This document shows positions 1 through 9,619 of a stretch of 64,000 nt of DNA, piece after piece. The notes under the pieces are model-generated. The model was given only the letters and a program-made list of their open reading frames with translations. It did not search any database and was not told the DNA's origin. Within the stretch, counting starts at the first letter, position 1; each line of letters starts with the position of its first letter. The DNA comes from Bacillus sp. CECT 9360 (GTDB lineage: Bacteria > Bacillota > Bacilli > Bacillales > DSM-1321): assembly GCF_918741275.1 (NCBI RefSeq), contig NZ_CAKKNA010000015.1, forward strand, positions 1 through 64,000, written 5' to 3'. A program made the translations under genes and the position numbers.

Positions 1-62
1 TGCGTGACGAGGCTCTATGTCAAGTGAATAAATGCAAAGAACCTAACTCTATAAATAAATAG

Positions 63-98
63 GGAGCCATTTCCTAAAGGAAACAGCTCCGGTTTTTT
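63..98 (+). terminator. rho-independent terminator of a gene left of the window
   Basis: GGAGC and GCTCC arms, then TTTCC/GGAAA around a TAAA loop, are followed by GGTTTTTTTA. It would end a + strand transcript entering from outside the window. Confidence 0.6.
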
Positions 99-214
99 TA
101 CATCTCCACATTTTGGGGTCTTGACCAGATAGCGAATGGTTTTCTCTGCGGCTGAAAGCCCTTTGATCCGGACCAAAACTTAACGAGCTACTGAGTGGTT
201 CGCCTTTACTACTT

Positions 215-435
215 CTACTGGCCAGACCTCTTAGGCCTTCTACTTATTTTCTTTACTTCTTCACCTGTGAATGGATCGTTGTATTCCACAAAACTTAATT
301 GTTCTGCCACGACATCCTCTTTTATTTGAATACTTACTAACTTATGTACATGATCTTTACATGCCGTTGCTTCTATTCTCTCTATGCCTTTTCTTTCACA
401 CAACGTTCTCAGTAGTTTCCTATATACTTTATTTA
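215..435 (-). pseudogene. relic of an IS200/IS605-type TnpA transposase
   Basis: Reading on the minus strand, the stretch YRKLLRTLCERKGIERIEA, then KDHVHKLVSI, then EEVKKI near the C-terminus resembles the start, the middle (DHVH carries the metal-binding HUH histidines) and the end (NDPFTGEE) of IS200-like Y1 transposases. These pieces lie within about 75 codons, whereas intact TnpA is about 130-150 residues. The segment that should carry the catalytic tyrosine is missing between LVSI and QIKEDVVAEQLS, where the sequence jumps. Stops interrupt the region upstream of about 435. I see no partner tnpB. This is a dead, internally deleted copy, and family assignment from memory of motif order is fairly firm. 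Confidence 0.6.
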
Positions 436-523
436 TTAGTGTCTATTCACATAAAAAACTCTTCTGATTGCTGAATAATTGGTTGGCGAACCATCCTATT
501 TTCTCATTTCCTCATTACACCAA

Positions 524-1696
524 TTAACCAAATAGCCGCAGAGCCCGAATCCTCCGGACGGCTTCCATAAGCCTGTCCTCGGTTGTCAGGAGACCTGCCC
601 GTACATATCCTTCCCCGTATTTTCCAAATCCTTTTCCTGGTGCCACGGCCACATGGGCGTGATTCAGCAGATAGTCAGAAAATTCTTCTGAAGTGTATCC
701 CTCTGGAACCTTAAGCCATGCAAAAAATGAGCCTGCAGGGGCTTTCACATCCCAGCCGATGGATTGCAAGCCGCCTATGAATATATTTCTGCGAGATTCA
801 TACATTTCCGCCAGTTCCTGCGCACATCGTTGCGAGCTTAACAGCGCTTCCACTGCGGCTTCCTGGACGGCTGGAAAAAGGCTGACATACAGATGGTCCT
901 GCAACAGCTCGATCGCTTCCACCACGCTTTCATTTCCTACGGCAAACGCAATGCGCCAACCAGCCATATTGTATGTCTTGGACAAAGTGTAGATTTCAAT
1001 GCCTATATCCTTCGCTCCTTCCGTCTGCAGGAAGCTGAGCGGTTTCTTTCCATCAAATCCAATCGTGCCATAGGCAAAATCATGGACAACACAGATGGAT
1101 TCCTTCGTTGCCAGTTCGACCGTTTCCTTGAAAAATGCTTCGGTGGCAACTGCCCCGGTCGGGTTATTCGGGTAATTCAAGAACATCAGCTTGGCCTGTT
1201 CGATCGCCTGCCTGCTTATACCACCATAATCGGGCAGAAAGTCATTTTCCTCTTTCAAAGGCATCGTTTCCATCCTGGCTTTAGCCAAGGATACACCAGA
1301 CCAATAATCGGGATACCCCGGATCGGGGACAAGGACGGTGTCGCCGGGATTCAATAGACATTGAGGAAGTTCTACCAGGCCGGCTTTCCCACCAAACAGG
1401 ATGGCGACTTCTTTATTAGGATCCAGTTTAACGCCAAATTCCAGTTGATAATATTCACAGGCTGCCTCTTTTAATTCCTTTGTCCCCCTGAAAGGGGAAT
1501 ATTTATGGTTGATTGGATTTTCCGCAGCTGACTGCAGCTTTTTTACGATATGAGCCGGGGTCGGCTGATCTGGATTGCCCTGGCCGAGATTGATGACATC
1601 ATGCCCCTCGGCAGCAATGTCAGCCACTTTGGAAACCAACGAAGCGAAAAATTGCTTAGGAAGCGCCTGAAGTAAATCGGACTTTTTGAAATGCAT
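524..1696 (-). CDS. mtnE: methionine salvage aminotransferase MtnE
   Basis: PLP-dependent class I/II aminotransferase, cytosolic, expected to transaminate 2-keto-4-methylthiobutyrate to methionine as the last step of the 5'-methylthioadenosine salvage pathway. The 390-residue product reads almost throughout like Bacillus subtilis MtnE (YkrV). It shows NLGQGNPDQPTP near residue 37, NYPNNPTG at 174-181, the PLP-pyridine Asp in VVHDFAYG (D206) and the Schiff-base lysine in YTLSKTYNMAGWR (K240). I chose the ATG at 1696, preceded by GAAGGTGG, over an in-frame start 14 codons upstream that has no ribosome binding site. It is divergent from mtnU, as in B. subtilis. The 109-bp gap is too short for a SAM riboswitch and none is visible. 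Confidence 0.93.
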   Translation of the reverse strand: MHFKKSDLLQALPKQFFASLVSKVADIAAEGHDVINLGQGNPDQPTPAHIVKKLQSAAENPINHKYSPFRGTKELKEAACEYYQLEFGVKLDPNKEVAILFGGKAGLVELPQCLLNPGDTVLVPDPGYPDYWSGVSLAKARMETMPLKEENDFLPDYGGISRQAIEQAKLMFLNYPNNPTGAVATEAFFKETVELATKESICVVHDFAYGTIGFDGKKPLSFLQTEGAKDIGIEIYTLSKTYNMAGWRIAFAVGNESVVEAIELLQDHLYVSLFPAVQEAAVEALLSSQRCAQELAEMYESRRNIFIGGLQSIGWDVKAPAGSFFAWLKVPEGYTSEEFSDYLLNHAHVAVAPGKGFGKYGEGYVRAGLLTTEDRLMEAVRRIRALRLFG

Positions 1697-1805
1697 GGTA
1701 TGTCCACCTTCTCTGAAATTTCTTGAAAAATCAGTCACAAATGATATATCGTTAATTTAATATGAAAATATGATTAATTTCAAGGGAAATTGCGAGGTGC
1801 ATGAG

Positions 1806-2588
1806 ATGAAATGGAAGATTGCCTGTATTCAGCTCGATATTGCCTATGGCCAGCCCGCGTTAAATTATCAGGCCGTGGCTGAAAAAATAAAAGAAGCGGT
1901 GAAGTCTGGACCGGATGTCATTGTTTTGCCTGAGTTATGGACAACCGGATATGATTTAACAAGGCTAGAGGAAATCGCCGACGATCAGGCTGAGCGAACG
2001 ATTCTTTTCTTAAGCGAGATTGCCAAAAATTATCATATCCATATTATCGGGGGCTCCGTGGCGAAGAAAACCGCAGACGGGGTCTTTAACACATTATTGA
2101 TTATAGATAATCAAGGTAGGCTCGTGAAAGAGTACGACAAGCTCCATCTCTTCAAGCTGATGAATGAACACCATTTTCTTCAGCCGGGTAAAAAAGATGG
2201 CTTATTTCAATTAGGAGGTAAACTATGTGCCGGGTTTATCTGCTACGATATCCGCTTCCCGGAGTGGATTCGTACCCATACGTCAAAAGGGGCAGAAGCG
2301 ATATTCGTGGTAGCAGAATGGCCAAAGCCCAGGCTTGCCCATTGGCGTACCCTGCTCATCAGCCGTGCAATAGAAAACCAGTGCTATGTAATCGCCGCCA
2401 ACCGTATAGGAAGCGACCCGGCTAATGAATTTGCCGGCCATTCCCTTATCATCGATCCATGGGGCGACATTATCGCCGAAGCTGGAAATAGGGAAGAAAT
2501 AGTAACAGGCATGATTGATTTCGATAAAACAGCTGAAGTGAGGGGCATGATACCTGTATTTCAGGATAGGCGGCCGGAATTCTATTGA
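1806..2588 (+). CDS. mtnU: nitrilase-family amidohydrolase MtnU
   Basis: Carbon-nitrogen hydrolase of 260 residues related to YkrU/MtnU, the likely omega-amidase that deaminates the 2-oxoacid amides (such as 2-oxoglutaramate) left by glutamine-dependent transamination. The nitrilase catalytic triad is complete: E43 in LPELW, K112 in YDKLHLF and C146 in GFICYDIRFPEW. The ATG at 1806 is chosen because GAGGTG lies 6-7 nt upstream; a start 12 codons earlier has no such site. The gene is divergent from mtnE, supporting a shared role in methionine salvage. The exact substrate is inferred from family and context. Confidence 0.9.
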   Translation: MKWKIACIQLDIAYGQPALNYQAVAEKIKEAVKSGPDVIVLPELWTTGYDLTRLEEIADDQAERTILFLSEIAKNYHIHIIGGSVAKKTADGVFNTLLIIDNQGRLVKEYDKLHLFKLMNEHHFLQPGKKDGLFQLGGKLCAGFICYDIRFPEWIRTHTSKGAEAIFVVAEWPKPRLAHWRTLLISRAIENQCYVIAANRIGSDPANEFAGHSLIIDPWGDIIAEAGNREEIVTGMIDFDKTAEVRGMIPVFQDRRPEFY

Positions 2589-2602
2589 GATAAAACTGCC
2601 TG

Positions 2603-2637
2603 AAAAAAGGCGATCCTGTAAAAGGATCGCCGTCTTT
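2603..2637. terminator. bidirectional terminator between convergent genes
   Basis: GGCGATCC-TGTAAAA-GGATCGCC perfect stem; T-rich on the plus side (GTCTTTC) and a six-base A run on the left that becomes a T tract on the minus strand. It serves mtnU and the converging surface-protein gene. Confidence 0.8.
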
Positions 2638-2665
2638 CGTATGGTGAATCAGCCTGATTTGAAAG

Positions 2666-3685
2666 TTAAGCCGTTTTCCTGAAATTACGATATAACATGA
2701 TTCCAGATAACATCATAACAAGACCGATCAGGATGCCGGAAGCGTAGTTCCCCGCCGTTTTCGGAAGCTTGCCGCCTTTTTCTGTTTTAACTTTCGGGTT
2801 TTCACTTTTGGCTTGCTTCACTTTTTCAGTAGCTGTATTAAGATTGTTTCCAATGTTATTGATCGTCTCATTGTCGACCATGTCGCCGGTAATGATGAGG
2901 TCGGCCAATAAATTGCCTTCCAGATCGAAAATGTTTACTTTTAATTTCGCATTGATAAGTTCTTCCATGTTAAATAGTTCCCATAGAGAAACCGTTGTTT
3001 CTTTACCGTCCATGATGAGAGCGAACGTAGGCTTAATTTTTAACATCGTAAACATTTCATCAAAAATGGCAATAAATTCTGAAACCTGTTCAGGCGTTAA
3101 TTCATCAAGCGTTTCAAATTCATCGAACGCTTCCATTTTTTCTGCCAGTTGTTCGAACTTTGCTGTAGCTTCAGGAGTTGATAACTCCTCTTCAAGGGCC
3201 ATGAAGTGATTGTTTAAGTTCTCCAATTCCAGTTGTGTGAGGTCTAATTCTTCCTGGAAAATCATTAACAGTTCGTTCATAAATTCTTCATCAAAGTCAG
3301 GCTCGATATAGAATAGAACATCATCGACAAAAATGAAATCTTCAATCTCTTCCCCGTTCTCTGCTAAAAGAGCATCGAGATCCTCCATTGTCATTTCATT
3401 TTCCTGTAAAACATCCTGGATATTGCTATAGTCAGATGCAATGACTTCCCCGAGCCAGTCTGACAATTCTTCGACTGTTTCATAATCTTTAATTACCTCA
3501 TCATACTCAGCAAGAGCGATGGCGATATCCGCCTCAGTCACTTCAAACCCTCTGATTGCGCTGATTTCTTCAAGATAAGCTTGGAAATCCGCATCGAAAT
3601 TTGGATCTTGTGCTGCAAATGACTGCTTAGGCAAAAGCGATACCAACAAAATAAGTGCAAATAAAATACTGGCGATCTGCCTCAT
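2666..3685 (-). CDS. processed acidic surface protein with LPKTA sortase signal
   Basis: Exported, strongly acidic protein of 339 residues, matching by layout the 'processed acidic surface protein' family of spore formers. An N-terminal signal peptide (MRQIASILFALILLVSLLP, cleavage near QSFA-A) precedes a long body rich in Glu, Asp, Leu and Phe with helical character. Next come a Lys-rich linker (about residues 285-305), LPKTA at about 307-311, a membrane segment and a basic tail ending RNFRKTA. LPxTA rather than LPxTG is the type used by class D sortases, so anchoring to peptidoglycan by such an enzyme is expected. No sortase gene is in this window. The role of the body is unknown. It neighbours two other exported proteins. 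Confidence 0.82.
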   Translation of the reverse strand: MRQIASILFALILLVSLLPKQSFAAQDPNFDADFQAYLEEISAIRGFEVTEADIAIALAEYDEVIKDYETVEELSDWLGEVIASDYSNIQDVLQENEMTMEDLDALLAENGEEIEDFIFVDDVLFYIEPDFDEEFMNELLMIFQEELDLTQLELENLNNHFMALEEELSTPEATAKFEQLAEKMEAFDEFETLDELTPEQVSEFIAIFDEMFTMLKIKPTFALIMDGKETTVSLWELFNMEELINAKLKVNIFDLEGNLLADLIITGDMVDNETINNIGNNLNTATEKVKQAKSENPKVKTEKGGKLPKTAGNYASGILIGLVMMLSGIMLYRNFRKTA

Positions 3686-3798
3686 AATTTCCCTCTATTC
3701 CCTCAGATTATGTATTTTCGATATAATTATATATTTGAATCTGCTAATTAAGCGACAAGCAATATATGGTAAAACTAAATGTTTATGTAAGTTAGAAA

Positions 3799-3837
3799 AT
3801 TAAAAGGAACAAATAAGCGAAAGCCTATTTGTTCCTT
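3799..3837 (-). terminator. terminator of the subtilase gene
   Basis: GGAACAAATA and TATTTGTTCC form a 10-bp stem around AGCGAAAGCC. On the minus strand it is followed by TTTTAATTTT. Confidence 0.65.
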
Positions 3838-3899
3838 CAAAAAATAGTTATTCCTTTTTAATAGATTCATACCGATTAAAGGAATGAAGGTATGCTGCA

Positions 3900-5299
3900 T
3901 TATTTTCTATAAGCTAATTTAATGGCATTATAGGCATTTACATACCCGGCCCCCACTTCCCAGGATTCGTATCCTGGCATTTCTGTGGCTGTCTTTTTCA
4001 AGACTTGCTTTACTTGAGATGGCGAAAGTTCAGGGTTCGCTTCTAACAGCAGTGCGACAATTCCGGCTACATGGGGTGTGGCCATCGATGTTCCGCTCAT
4101 CGTTGTATAGAACGGAAGATGGGCTGGACTGATAAGTTCAATATCTTTGTCGATTCCGAGACTTGAAACAGGAGCAAGAACGCGCGTCGATACAATATCG
4201 ACTCCAGGCGCCGTAATGGTCGGTTCATCCAACCATGTCCATTGCTTTCCATCTAATGTAAAGGTTCCACCCACGCCCTTTTTGCCACGGGATGAGAAAT
4301 CGGCAAGTGTGCCATCCTTCACTCCTGCTGCGACCGAGATAACCCACGGAGCTTTTGCATATGGATTATGGGTATTTTCATCCGGCCCCTCATTTCCTGC
4401 CGCAAACAAAACTGTTATTCCTCTATCGAACGCTTTTTTGCTGGCAATGTTAATCGGGTCGTTATAGTCGAAATCACCTGATGATCCCCATGAATTTGTA
4501 ATCACTCGAATGTTATATTCCTGCTGATGGGTTATCGCATAATCGAAGCCGCCGATTCCGTCCAGGACAAATAACGCGGCACCTGAACCATAACCAATCA
4601 GGTCGGCCCCTGGCGCAACTCCCTCATACTTGCCGGAAGACATCGCACCGGTACCGCCGACTGTTCCCGCTACATGTGTACCATGGCCTGAATTCGTATC
4701 CGTATTTGGGACATGTTCCAGGTAAGTGATCGGCAATAATTCCGGCGCAAAGGCATTCAGGTTCGTGGAAGCCATCACATTTTGAACCAGATTTCTGCCA
4801 AATTGGTGATCTCTATGGGTCCCATCCACACCGCTATCGTTCACCACAACGCCGATGCCCTTTCCGGAAAGAGGGAATCCTTTATTGGCTATACGGAAAT
4901 TCTCGTCTGTCCTTGCCCGGTCGACACCGGTAATGTCCGTTGCTTCCGCATTGGAATACGTAAGCTTTTTGTTGAAATAAATAGATTGGACCTCATCGTT
5001 TTTTGCCAGTTTGTCGATCTGCGATTTTGTCGCAATGACCCCGGCGATTGGCAAGACTTCATCGTGATTCCTGTCTCGATGCCAAGTGTTTCTAACAGGC
5101 TTAGTTGATTGCTCTTTGGTGCACCATCGCCTTTAAAAGTAACAATGACTTGGGCTGTGTCCGAAGATGCCAGTGCTTTTTCAATGAGCGGATCCATTAC
5201 GGCAGAGGCCAAGGGACCTGCCTGAGCCCTTTCCGGGCGTTCAGCGTAAAACGGGATAAACAAAAATAGAGCAAGAAATACATAGACAATACGTTTCAT
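3900..5299 (-). pseudogene. secreted subtilisin-like (S8) protease interrupted by a -1 frameshift
   Basis: The first 80 or so codons (from ATG 5299) encode a signal peptide (MKRIVYVFLALFLFIPFYA) and an I9-type pro-region (AQVIVTFKGDGAP, LLETLGIETGITMKS). The reading then has to shift one frame near 5050-5056 into LPIAGVIATKSQID and the catalytic domain, which runs to 3900. One extra T after AAGTCT would restore MKSLPIAG. All three catalytic residues are present: Asp in VVVNDSGVDGTH, His in NSGHGTHVAGT and Ser in MSGTSMATPHVAG. Intact length would be about 465 residues. Without the missing base, a product could only start at an internal TTG (5054) without signal peptide or pro-domain. This is either a recent pseudogene or a sequencing error at a T run. 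Confidence 0.82.
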
Positions 5300-5585
5300 G
5301 TAGTTTTCCTCCAGAAGTCATAATATTTTGACTTTTTAAAGCAGGCTAATCCCTAAGACAGTATGAAAACGCCATTTAATTTTTGAAAATCCGTCTCCTC
5401 CTTTTTTATTTTTAGTAAATGCTTGCTGCCTTACTAAATTGCTTTTCAGTACCCATATTTTTGAAGAGATAAACCATGATCAGCCAATTCCGCTTAAATT
5501 TGGGAGATTAGGCCCTAAAACAGGGGATTTAAACGGACCGTGTAAGAGCCAAAAGCGCTCATCATTGTTAGTGTCGGTGACTTAC
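5300..5585. other. intergenic region without recognisable gene
   Basis: Gap between the M14 peptidase terminator and the subtilase start. It holds the subtilase promoter region on the minus strand. I find no open reading frame with a ribosome binding site and no structured RNA I recognise. Confidence 0.4.
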
Positions 5586-5618
5586 AAAAAAACCTGACTG
5601 GGCATGCCAGTCAGGTTT
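5586..5618 (-). terminator. terminator of the M14 peptidase gene
   Basis: AACCTGACTGG/CCAGTCAGGTT arms with a GCATG-centred loop; on the minus strand it is followed by TTTTTTT. Confidence 0.85.
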
Positions 5619-5625
5619 CTCACTA

Positions 5626-8004
5626 TCATTCTTCAAATATCGCATTCGAGAGCAGTCGGAACAAATAATCGGTGTGGTCGCGGAAGCCTGGTTCCAGACC
5701 AATAAGCGTGACATCTTTATCCTTCTCCTGAACCATTACTGCTTGTCCCTGGGCTCCCGACCTGTTTGCCCAATGTCCGGCGACAAAGAAATCTGGAGTA
5801 TTATCGTAGGTAGCCAATACTTCATCGTTCTCCGTGCCAGTATACCATGTTGGGCGGTAGACGAATCCGTAATCATCCTGGCCATAGCCTGCCGTAACTC
5901 CTGTCCCTTCATAATCGACTTTTACGATCCCGTTGCTATTGGACCCTCCGACTTTTATCGTATCATCTGTAAAACCAAGAGTTCTTGTAGCCTGGGAGGC
6001 ACCGGCTCCTACTGCAATATACTTACCGCCTTCGTTTAAAAAGCTTTCCAGATTGGCTTTAAATGAATCATATTGGGCAGGATTCTCGAACCCGAATTCT
6101 TTATTTGCTTCACTTAGATTCGTGGAAATAAGATTTGCGGTTCCACTATAAACAAAGACATCGAATGAGCCAAGACCTTTCTGCGCTACCTCAACAGGGG
6201 TGACTTCCGTTACCTCGAAGCCAAGTCTCCTTAGAGAAAGGTTTGTCCCGGAGTGCGATTGCTGTTTGCCCATTCCGCCATCCTTTAGGAGCGCTACCTT
6301 TAATTTGGAGAGCTGCACAGCATCAGCCGGAATCGCTGAGGTTTCAACTTCTAAGCCGGACTCTCTTACTGCTCTTGAGATTGTATTTCCTGTTGCTTGA
6401 GCGTAAAAGTTACCTTTTGAATCGCGTTTCACTTTTACCCCTTGTTGGATTAACGTATTAGTCAGTTCAACTGCTTTCACTGAACTGTTAGGAATTTTAT
6501 ATGGCCCTTTACCTGAAAGGGAGCCATGGTTTTCAACTTCCTTCACCTTGCTGGCTGTTACATTAAACTGGCTTTTTACAGATATCGCTTCAAAGCCCCA
6601 TAATTCCGGGAGACTCCACGCTGATATGTCATACATAGCTGGCGTATCATTGGTGATATCCTCTCCGTCCCAAAGCATTGTGTTCGCAAGACCTGCCTTG
6701 GCCTGGTTCATCTTTACGACATACGTTCCTTTTGGATAGGATTTGCCTTCGGCCGTAAATGGCTTTGAAGCCTCTTCCACTTCAACATCATTTTTGATTA
6801 AATGGTTCACCGCTTTTTCCGTTACCGTCGGGTCTTTCTCATTAACCGGCAGAACATAGGCATTCGGGAAGAATCCTTCTTCATGGAACGGATGGTCAAA
6901 ATTGATGCCCCGTTTAAAGACCTCGATCTGGTCCGTGATCATTCCCTGTTTGTTGGCAGTTGCGAATTGGAGGGCACCCATGATCGCATCATATTGCCAG
7001 CGGACACCATCCCAATCATTTGTAGGCGCCTCTAATGTGTGTCCATAAGCGCCATGGTACATGGCGTACATCGGTGTAAAGATCGGCGGATAATCATCCC
7101 AGCCTGCAGTATCATCACGCTGCGGAACATATGCGCCTTCCATCGTTTTATACAGGTCACCGCTGTATTGCCCTTTGTTCTTCATAATTTCTGATTCCAT
7201 GGCTTCCGCTTGTTTATAGGCCCATTTATTATACAGATCATATTCATAATTAGGGTTATGCGGCGGCGTACACGGTTCGATCAAGCCTTGCAAATTCGGT
7301 GCATAATTTTTTACATATCCATGCGTATCAAGGAAAACCATTGGATTCCATTCTTTAATAAGTTCTACGGTTTCCTGGGTTTCCGGCTGTGACTGGGTAA
7401 TGAAATCGCGGTTTAGGTCGATTCCCTGTCCGTTGAACCTGGTGGCATCGATTCTTCCGTCCGGATTAGCGACCACATTAAAGATTAAGATGTTACTCCC
7501 AAGAATGTTTTTAGTCACTTGATCAGTCTGCGTCGCAAAACGCTCGATTAATTGAAGCACGGCATCGCTTCCGACAAATTCCGTACCGTGAATGGAGCCA
7601 TTAATCATAACCGGAACCTTAAAATCTGGATTTTCACTAATCCAGTCCTGTGCTTTTTGGGGATTTTTGAACATCTGTTTTCGTAGCGCTTTAATTTTGC
7701 CGAACTTGCCTTGTGAAGCAGGGTCGGCAATCGTTACGACATAAAGCGGATGTCCATCAGAAGATTTCCCTTTCACTTCTACCTTTACACGGTTTGATTT
7801 CTTGTCAATTTCCTGAAGCTTGGCGCCGATTTTCGAGAATTTAACAAAATCATAGTGTTCGCTGTTGAACTTGCTGCCGTTTTGTTCCTCGTAGACATTG
7901 ACATTCGTCCACTTCTTTGGCGATGCGGCGAGTGTGTCTGCCAACGGAACAGTGGCAAGCATACTAGCAGCGATAAGCCCGGTTAATAGTTTCTGTTTCT
8001 TCAT
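5626..8004 (-). CDS. secreted M14 zinc carboxypeptidase-family protein
   Basis: Exported metallopeptidase of 792 residues. A signal peptide (MKKQKLLTGLIAASMLATVP, ending near LAASPKK) is followed by an M14 catalytic domain to about residue 350. Zinc ligands are visible as H139 and E142 in SIHGTEFVG and H228 in DTHGY, and the catalytic Glu is E325 in GHTLEAP. The C-terminal half (about 400-792) has no motif I can name. Its segment from about 570 (KVALLKDGGMGKQQSHSG, then VFVYSGTANLI) looks like a glutamine-amidotransferase-like fold, as seen in large extracellular M14 proteins of Bacillus. The likely role is peptide scavenging outside the cell; specificity cannot be read from sequence. Confidence 0.85.
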   Translation of the reverse strand: MKKQKLLTGLIAASMLATVPLADTLAASPKKWTNVNVYEEQNGSKFNSEHYDFVKFSKIGAKLQEIDKKSNRVKVEVKGKSSDGHPLYVVTIADPASQGKFGKIKALRKQMFKNPQKAQDWISENPDFKVPVMINGSIHGTEFVGSDAVLQLIERFATQTDQVTKNILGSNILIFNVVANPDGRIDATRFNGQGIDLNRDFITQSQPETQETVELIKEWNPMVFLDTHGYVKNYAPNLQGLIEPCTPPHNPNYEYDLYNKWAYKQAEAMESEIMKNKGQYSGDLYKTMEGAYVPQRDDTAGWDDYPPIFTPMYAMYHGAYGHTLEAPTNDWDGVRWQYDAIMGALQFATANKQGMITDQIEVFKRGINFDHPFHEEGFFPNAYVLPVNEKDPTVTEKAVNHLIKNDVEVEEASKPFTAEGKSYPKGTYVVKMNQAKAGLANTMLWDGEDITNDTPAMYDISAWSLPELWGFEAISVKSQFNVTASKVKEVENHGSLSGKGPYKIPNSSVKAVELTNTLIQQGVKVKRDSKGNFYAQATGNTISRAVRESGLEVETSAIPADAVQLSKLKVALLKDGGMGKQQSHSGTNLSLRRLGFEVTEVTPVEVAQKGLGSFDVFVYSGTANLISTNLSEANKEFGFENPAQYDSFKANLESFLNEGGKYIAVGAGASQATRTLGFTDDTIKVGGSNSNGIVKVDYEGTGVTAGYGQDDYGFVYRPTWYTGTENDEVLATYDNTPDFFVAGHWANRSGAQGQAVMVQEKDKDVTLIGLEPGFRDHTDYLFRLLSNAIFEE

Positions 8005-8154
8005 CCTTTACCTCCTGATAGAAAATTCAAAATATTGCCTAGATATACACTAGTATATTTGATTTTCCAGCAGGGACCATCATGCAAAATAACTATTAAC
8101 TAGATTGTTAAACACAATAATGATAGGTCTATTATCATGACGGCATGCGAATGC

Positions 8155-8187
8155 AAAAAAGGTTACCCGAAAAATCCGGATAACCTG
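8155..8187 (-). terminator. terminator of the esterase gene
   Basis: AGGTTATCCGGA...TCGGGTAACCT hairpin followed on the minus strand by TTTTTTGC. Confidence 0.75.
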
Positions 8188-8209
8188 TCGCAATTTGTTT
8201 CTCTTTGCG

Positions 8210-8851
8210 CTATTTAATTTGTTGTAACAACCACTGTTGTAGGGAAGAAACATTCTCCGGCACGATAAAGTGGCCGGCAGGATAGGTTTCATAAGTTGTG
8301 TTCACAGCACGGCTCATGAAATAATCCTGATTATCATTTCCGATGTGAATCGGAAAAATCGGATCACTTTCTCCATGTGAAATATATACGGACTGTCGGC
8401 TGCTCGTTTTCAGTGAGTATTTTTCTTTCACAAAGGAAGGAATGTACCCGTTCATTGCCACGATTCCCCTTATCTCATCTCCTAAAGTTAGGGCAAGCGT
8501 CATCGCCATGATCGCTCCCTGGCTAAAGCCAAGCAAATATACTTGATCTTTATCAATCGGATGTGCCTCCTTCATCTCTTTAATAAAGGCTGTCAACCCT
8601 TGGACACTGCGGTCAAAAGATTCCTTGACAGGATTTCCGATTCCATGAAGATCAAAGAATTTATATCCGGTTTCCGTTTTGATGTTGCCGCGAATGAAAA
8701 ATAGAATAAATCGGCCTTTAACACCTTCCAGGATTGGAACAAGATCTTTCTCATTTGAACCCGCACCATGCATCACGAAGATTGCCGGATAGGTTTTTCC
8801 TTCCTTGAAATCATCGGGAAATGAGAGATCGCACATATATTCAGCTGACAT
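8210..8851 (-). CDS. alpha/beta hydrolase, carboxylesterase/phospholipase type
   Basis: Cytosolic alpha/beta hydrolase of 213 residues in the carboxylesterase/dienelactone-hydrolase group. HGAGSNEKD (28-36) supplies the oxyanion region. The nucleophile is S110 in LGFSQGA, the acid is probably D163 in HGESDPIFP and the base H194 in AGHFIVP. The start at 8851 has GGGAGGA nine bases upstream. It stands alone between the two-component system and the M14 peptidase and has its own terminator. The substrate is unknown. A related fold recurs at 38225-38830. Confidence 0.8.
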   Translation of the reverse strand: MSAEYMCDLSFPDDFKEGKTYPAIFVMHGAGSNEKDLVPILEGVKGRFILFFIRGNIKTETGYKFFDLHGIGNPVKESFDRSVQGLTAFIKEMKEAHPIDKDQVYLLGFSQGAIMAMTLALTLGDEIRGIVAMNGYIPSFVKEKYSLKTSSRQSVYISHGESDPIFPIHIGNDNQDYFMSRAVNTTYETYPAGHFIVPENVSSLQQWLLQQIK

Positions 8852-8896
8852 TGATATTCCTCCCTAATGTTAATGAAAGCATTAAATAGTCACATG

Positions 8897-9619
8897 CTAA
8901 TAAGTCTTCTTTGCAACCCTTACCATATAGACCCGCTCCGGCCGCCCGACTGCACCGTAGGCAAGATCCGCCCTTATCTTGCCCCCGGCAACTAGATGCT
9001 CCAGATATCGCCTCGCGGTCGTTCTGCTCACCCCAATTTGTTTAGCCACAGATTCAGCTGTCATTCCGGCATTGTCATCTCCAAGAACCTGCAGTACTTT
9101 TTCAAGTGTCAGCGGGTCAATTCCTTTAGGCAAGTCGGATTTCTCACTGCTGCTTCCATCCTTATCTTTCCGCAAAAGCTTGTCGACTTGTTGTTGGGTA
9201 ATATGAGGATTGTTTTTGCCCAGCTCCAATAAATTGGTGTGGTAATCTTGATATCGCAGCAACGACTGTTTGAATCGTTCAAACACGACAGGTTTAATAA
9301 TATAATCGAAGACGCCTATGGTTATCGCTTCCTGTACTTTATCTAATTCTTTGGTTGCCGTTATCATAATGACGTCGATTTGTTTATTTTCCTGTTTCGT
9401 TTCTTTTAAAAGATCCAGGCCGTTCATATCCGGAAAATAGACATCAAGCAAAATAAGGTCTGGCTGCAAGATCTCGATAAAGCTTTTTGCTTCTCTATAA
9501 CTTGCAGCGATTCCAACTGTTTGAAAGCCTAGGATTTGCTCAATAAACCGTTTCTGTATCTCTGCTATTCTTAGATCATCCTCCACAATTAATACATCGA
9601 TCATTTGATTGTCATTCAT
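8897..9619 (-). CDS. CitT/DctR-type response regulator
   Basis: Response regulator of 240 residues. An N-terminal receiver has the acidic pocket VEDD (13-15), phospho-acceptor D59 in LILLDVYFPDMNG and a KP motif (DYIIKPVVF). The C-terminal helix-turn-helix (about 185-225, SVAKQIGVSRTTARRYLEHL) is typical of the CitB/CitT/MalR family. It overlaps the histidine kinase gene by 8 bp (ATG within the kinase stop region, AGGGGGCG upstream), so the two are translationally coupled. Given the adjacent tct genes it most likely activates tctCBA in response to citrate or another tricarboxylate; that link is inference. Confidence 0.88.
   Translation of the reverse strand: MNDNQMIDVLIVEDDLRIAEIQKRFIEQILGFQTVGIAASYREAKSFIEILQPDLILLDVYFPDMNGLDLLKETKQENKQIDVIMITATKELDKVQEAITIGVFDYIIKPVVFERFKQSLLRYQDYHTNLLELGKNNPHITQQQVDKLLRKDKDGSSSEKSDLPKGIDPLTLEKVLQVLGDDNAGMTAESVAKQIGVSRTTARRYLEHLVAGGKIRADLAYGAVGRPERVYMVRVAKKTY

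Noticed and set aside
1697..1805. SAM (S-box) riboswitch before mtnE
   Set aside because: Methionine-salvage genes are often S-box controlled, but the 109-bp divergent gap is too short and has no terminator or aptamer-like helices.
5626..8004. Frames on the plus strand inside the M14 peptidase
   Set aside because: Antisense shadows of a long, well supported gene with conserved zinc ligands; no start signals.
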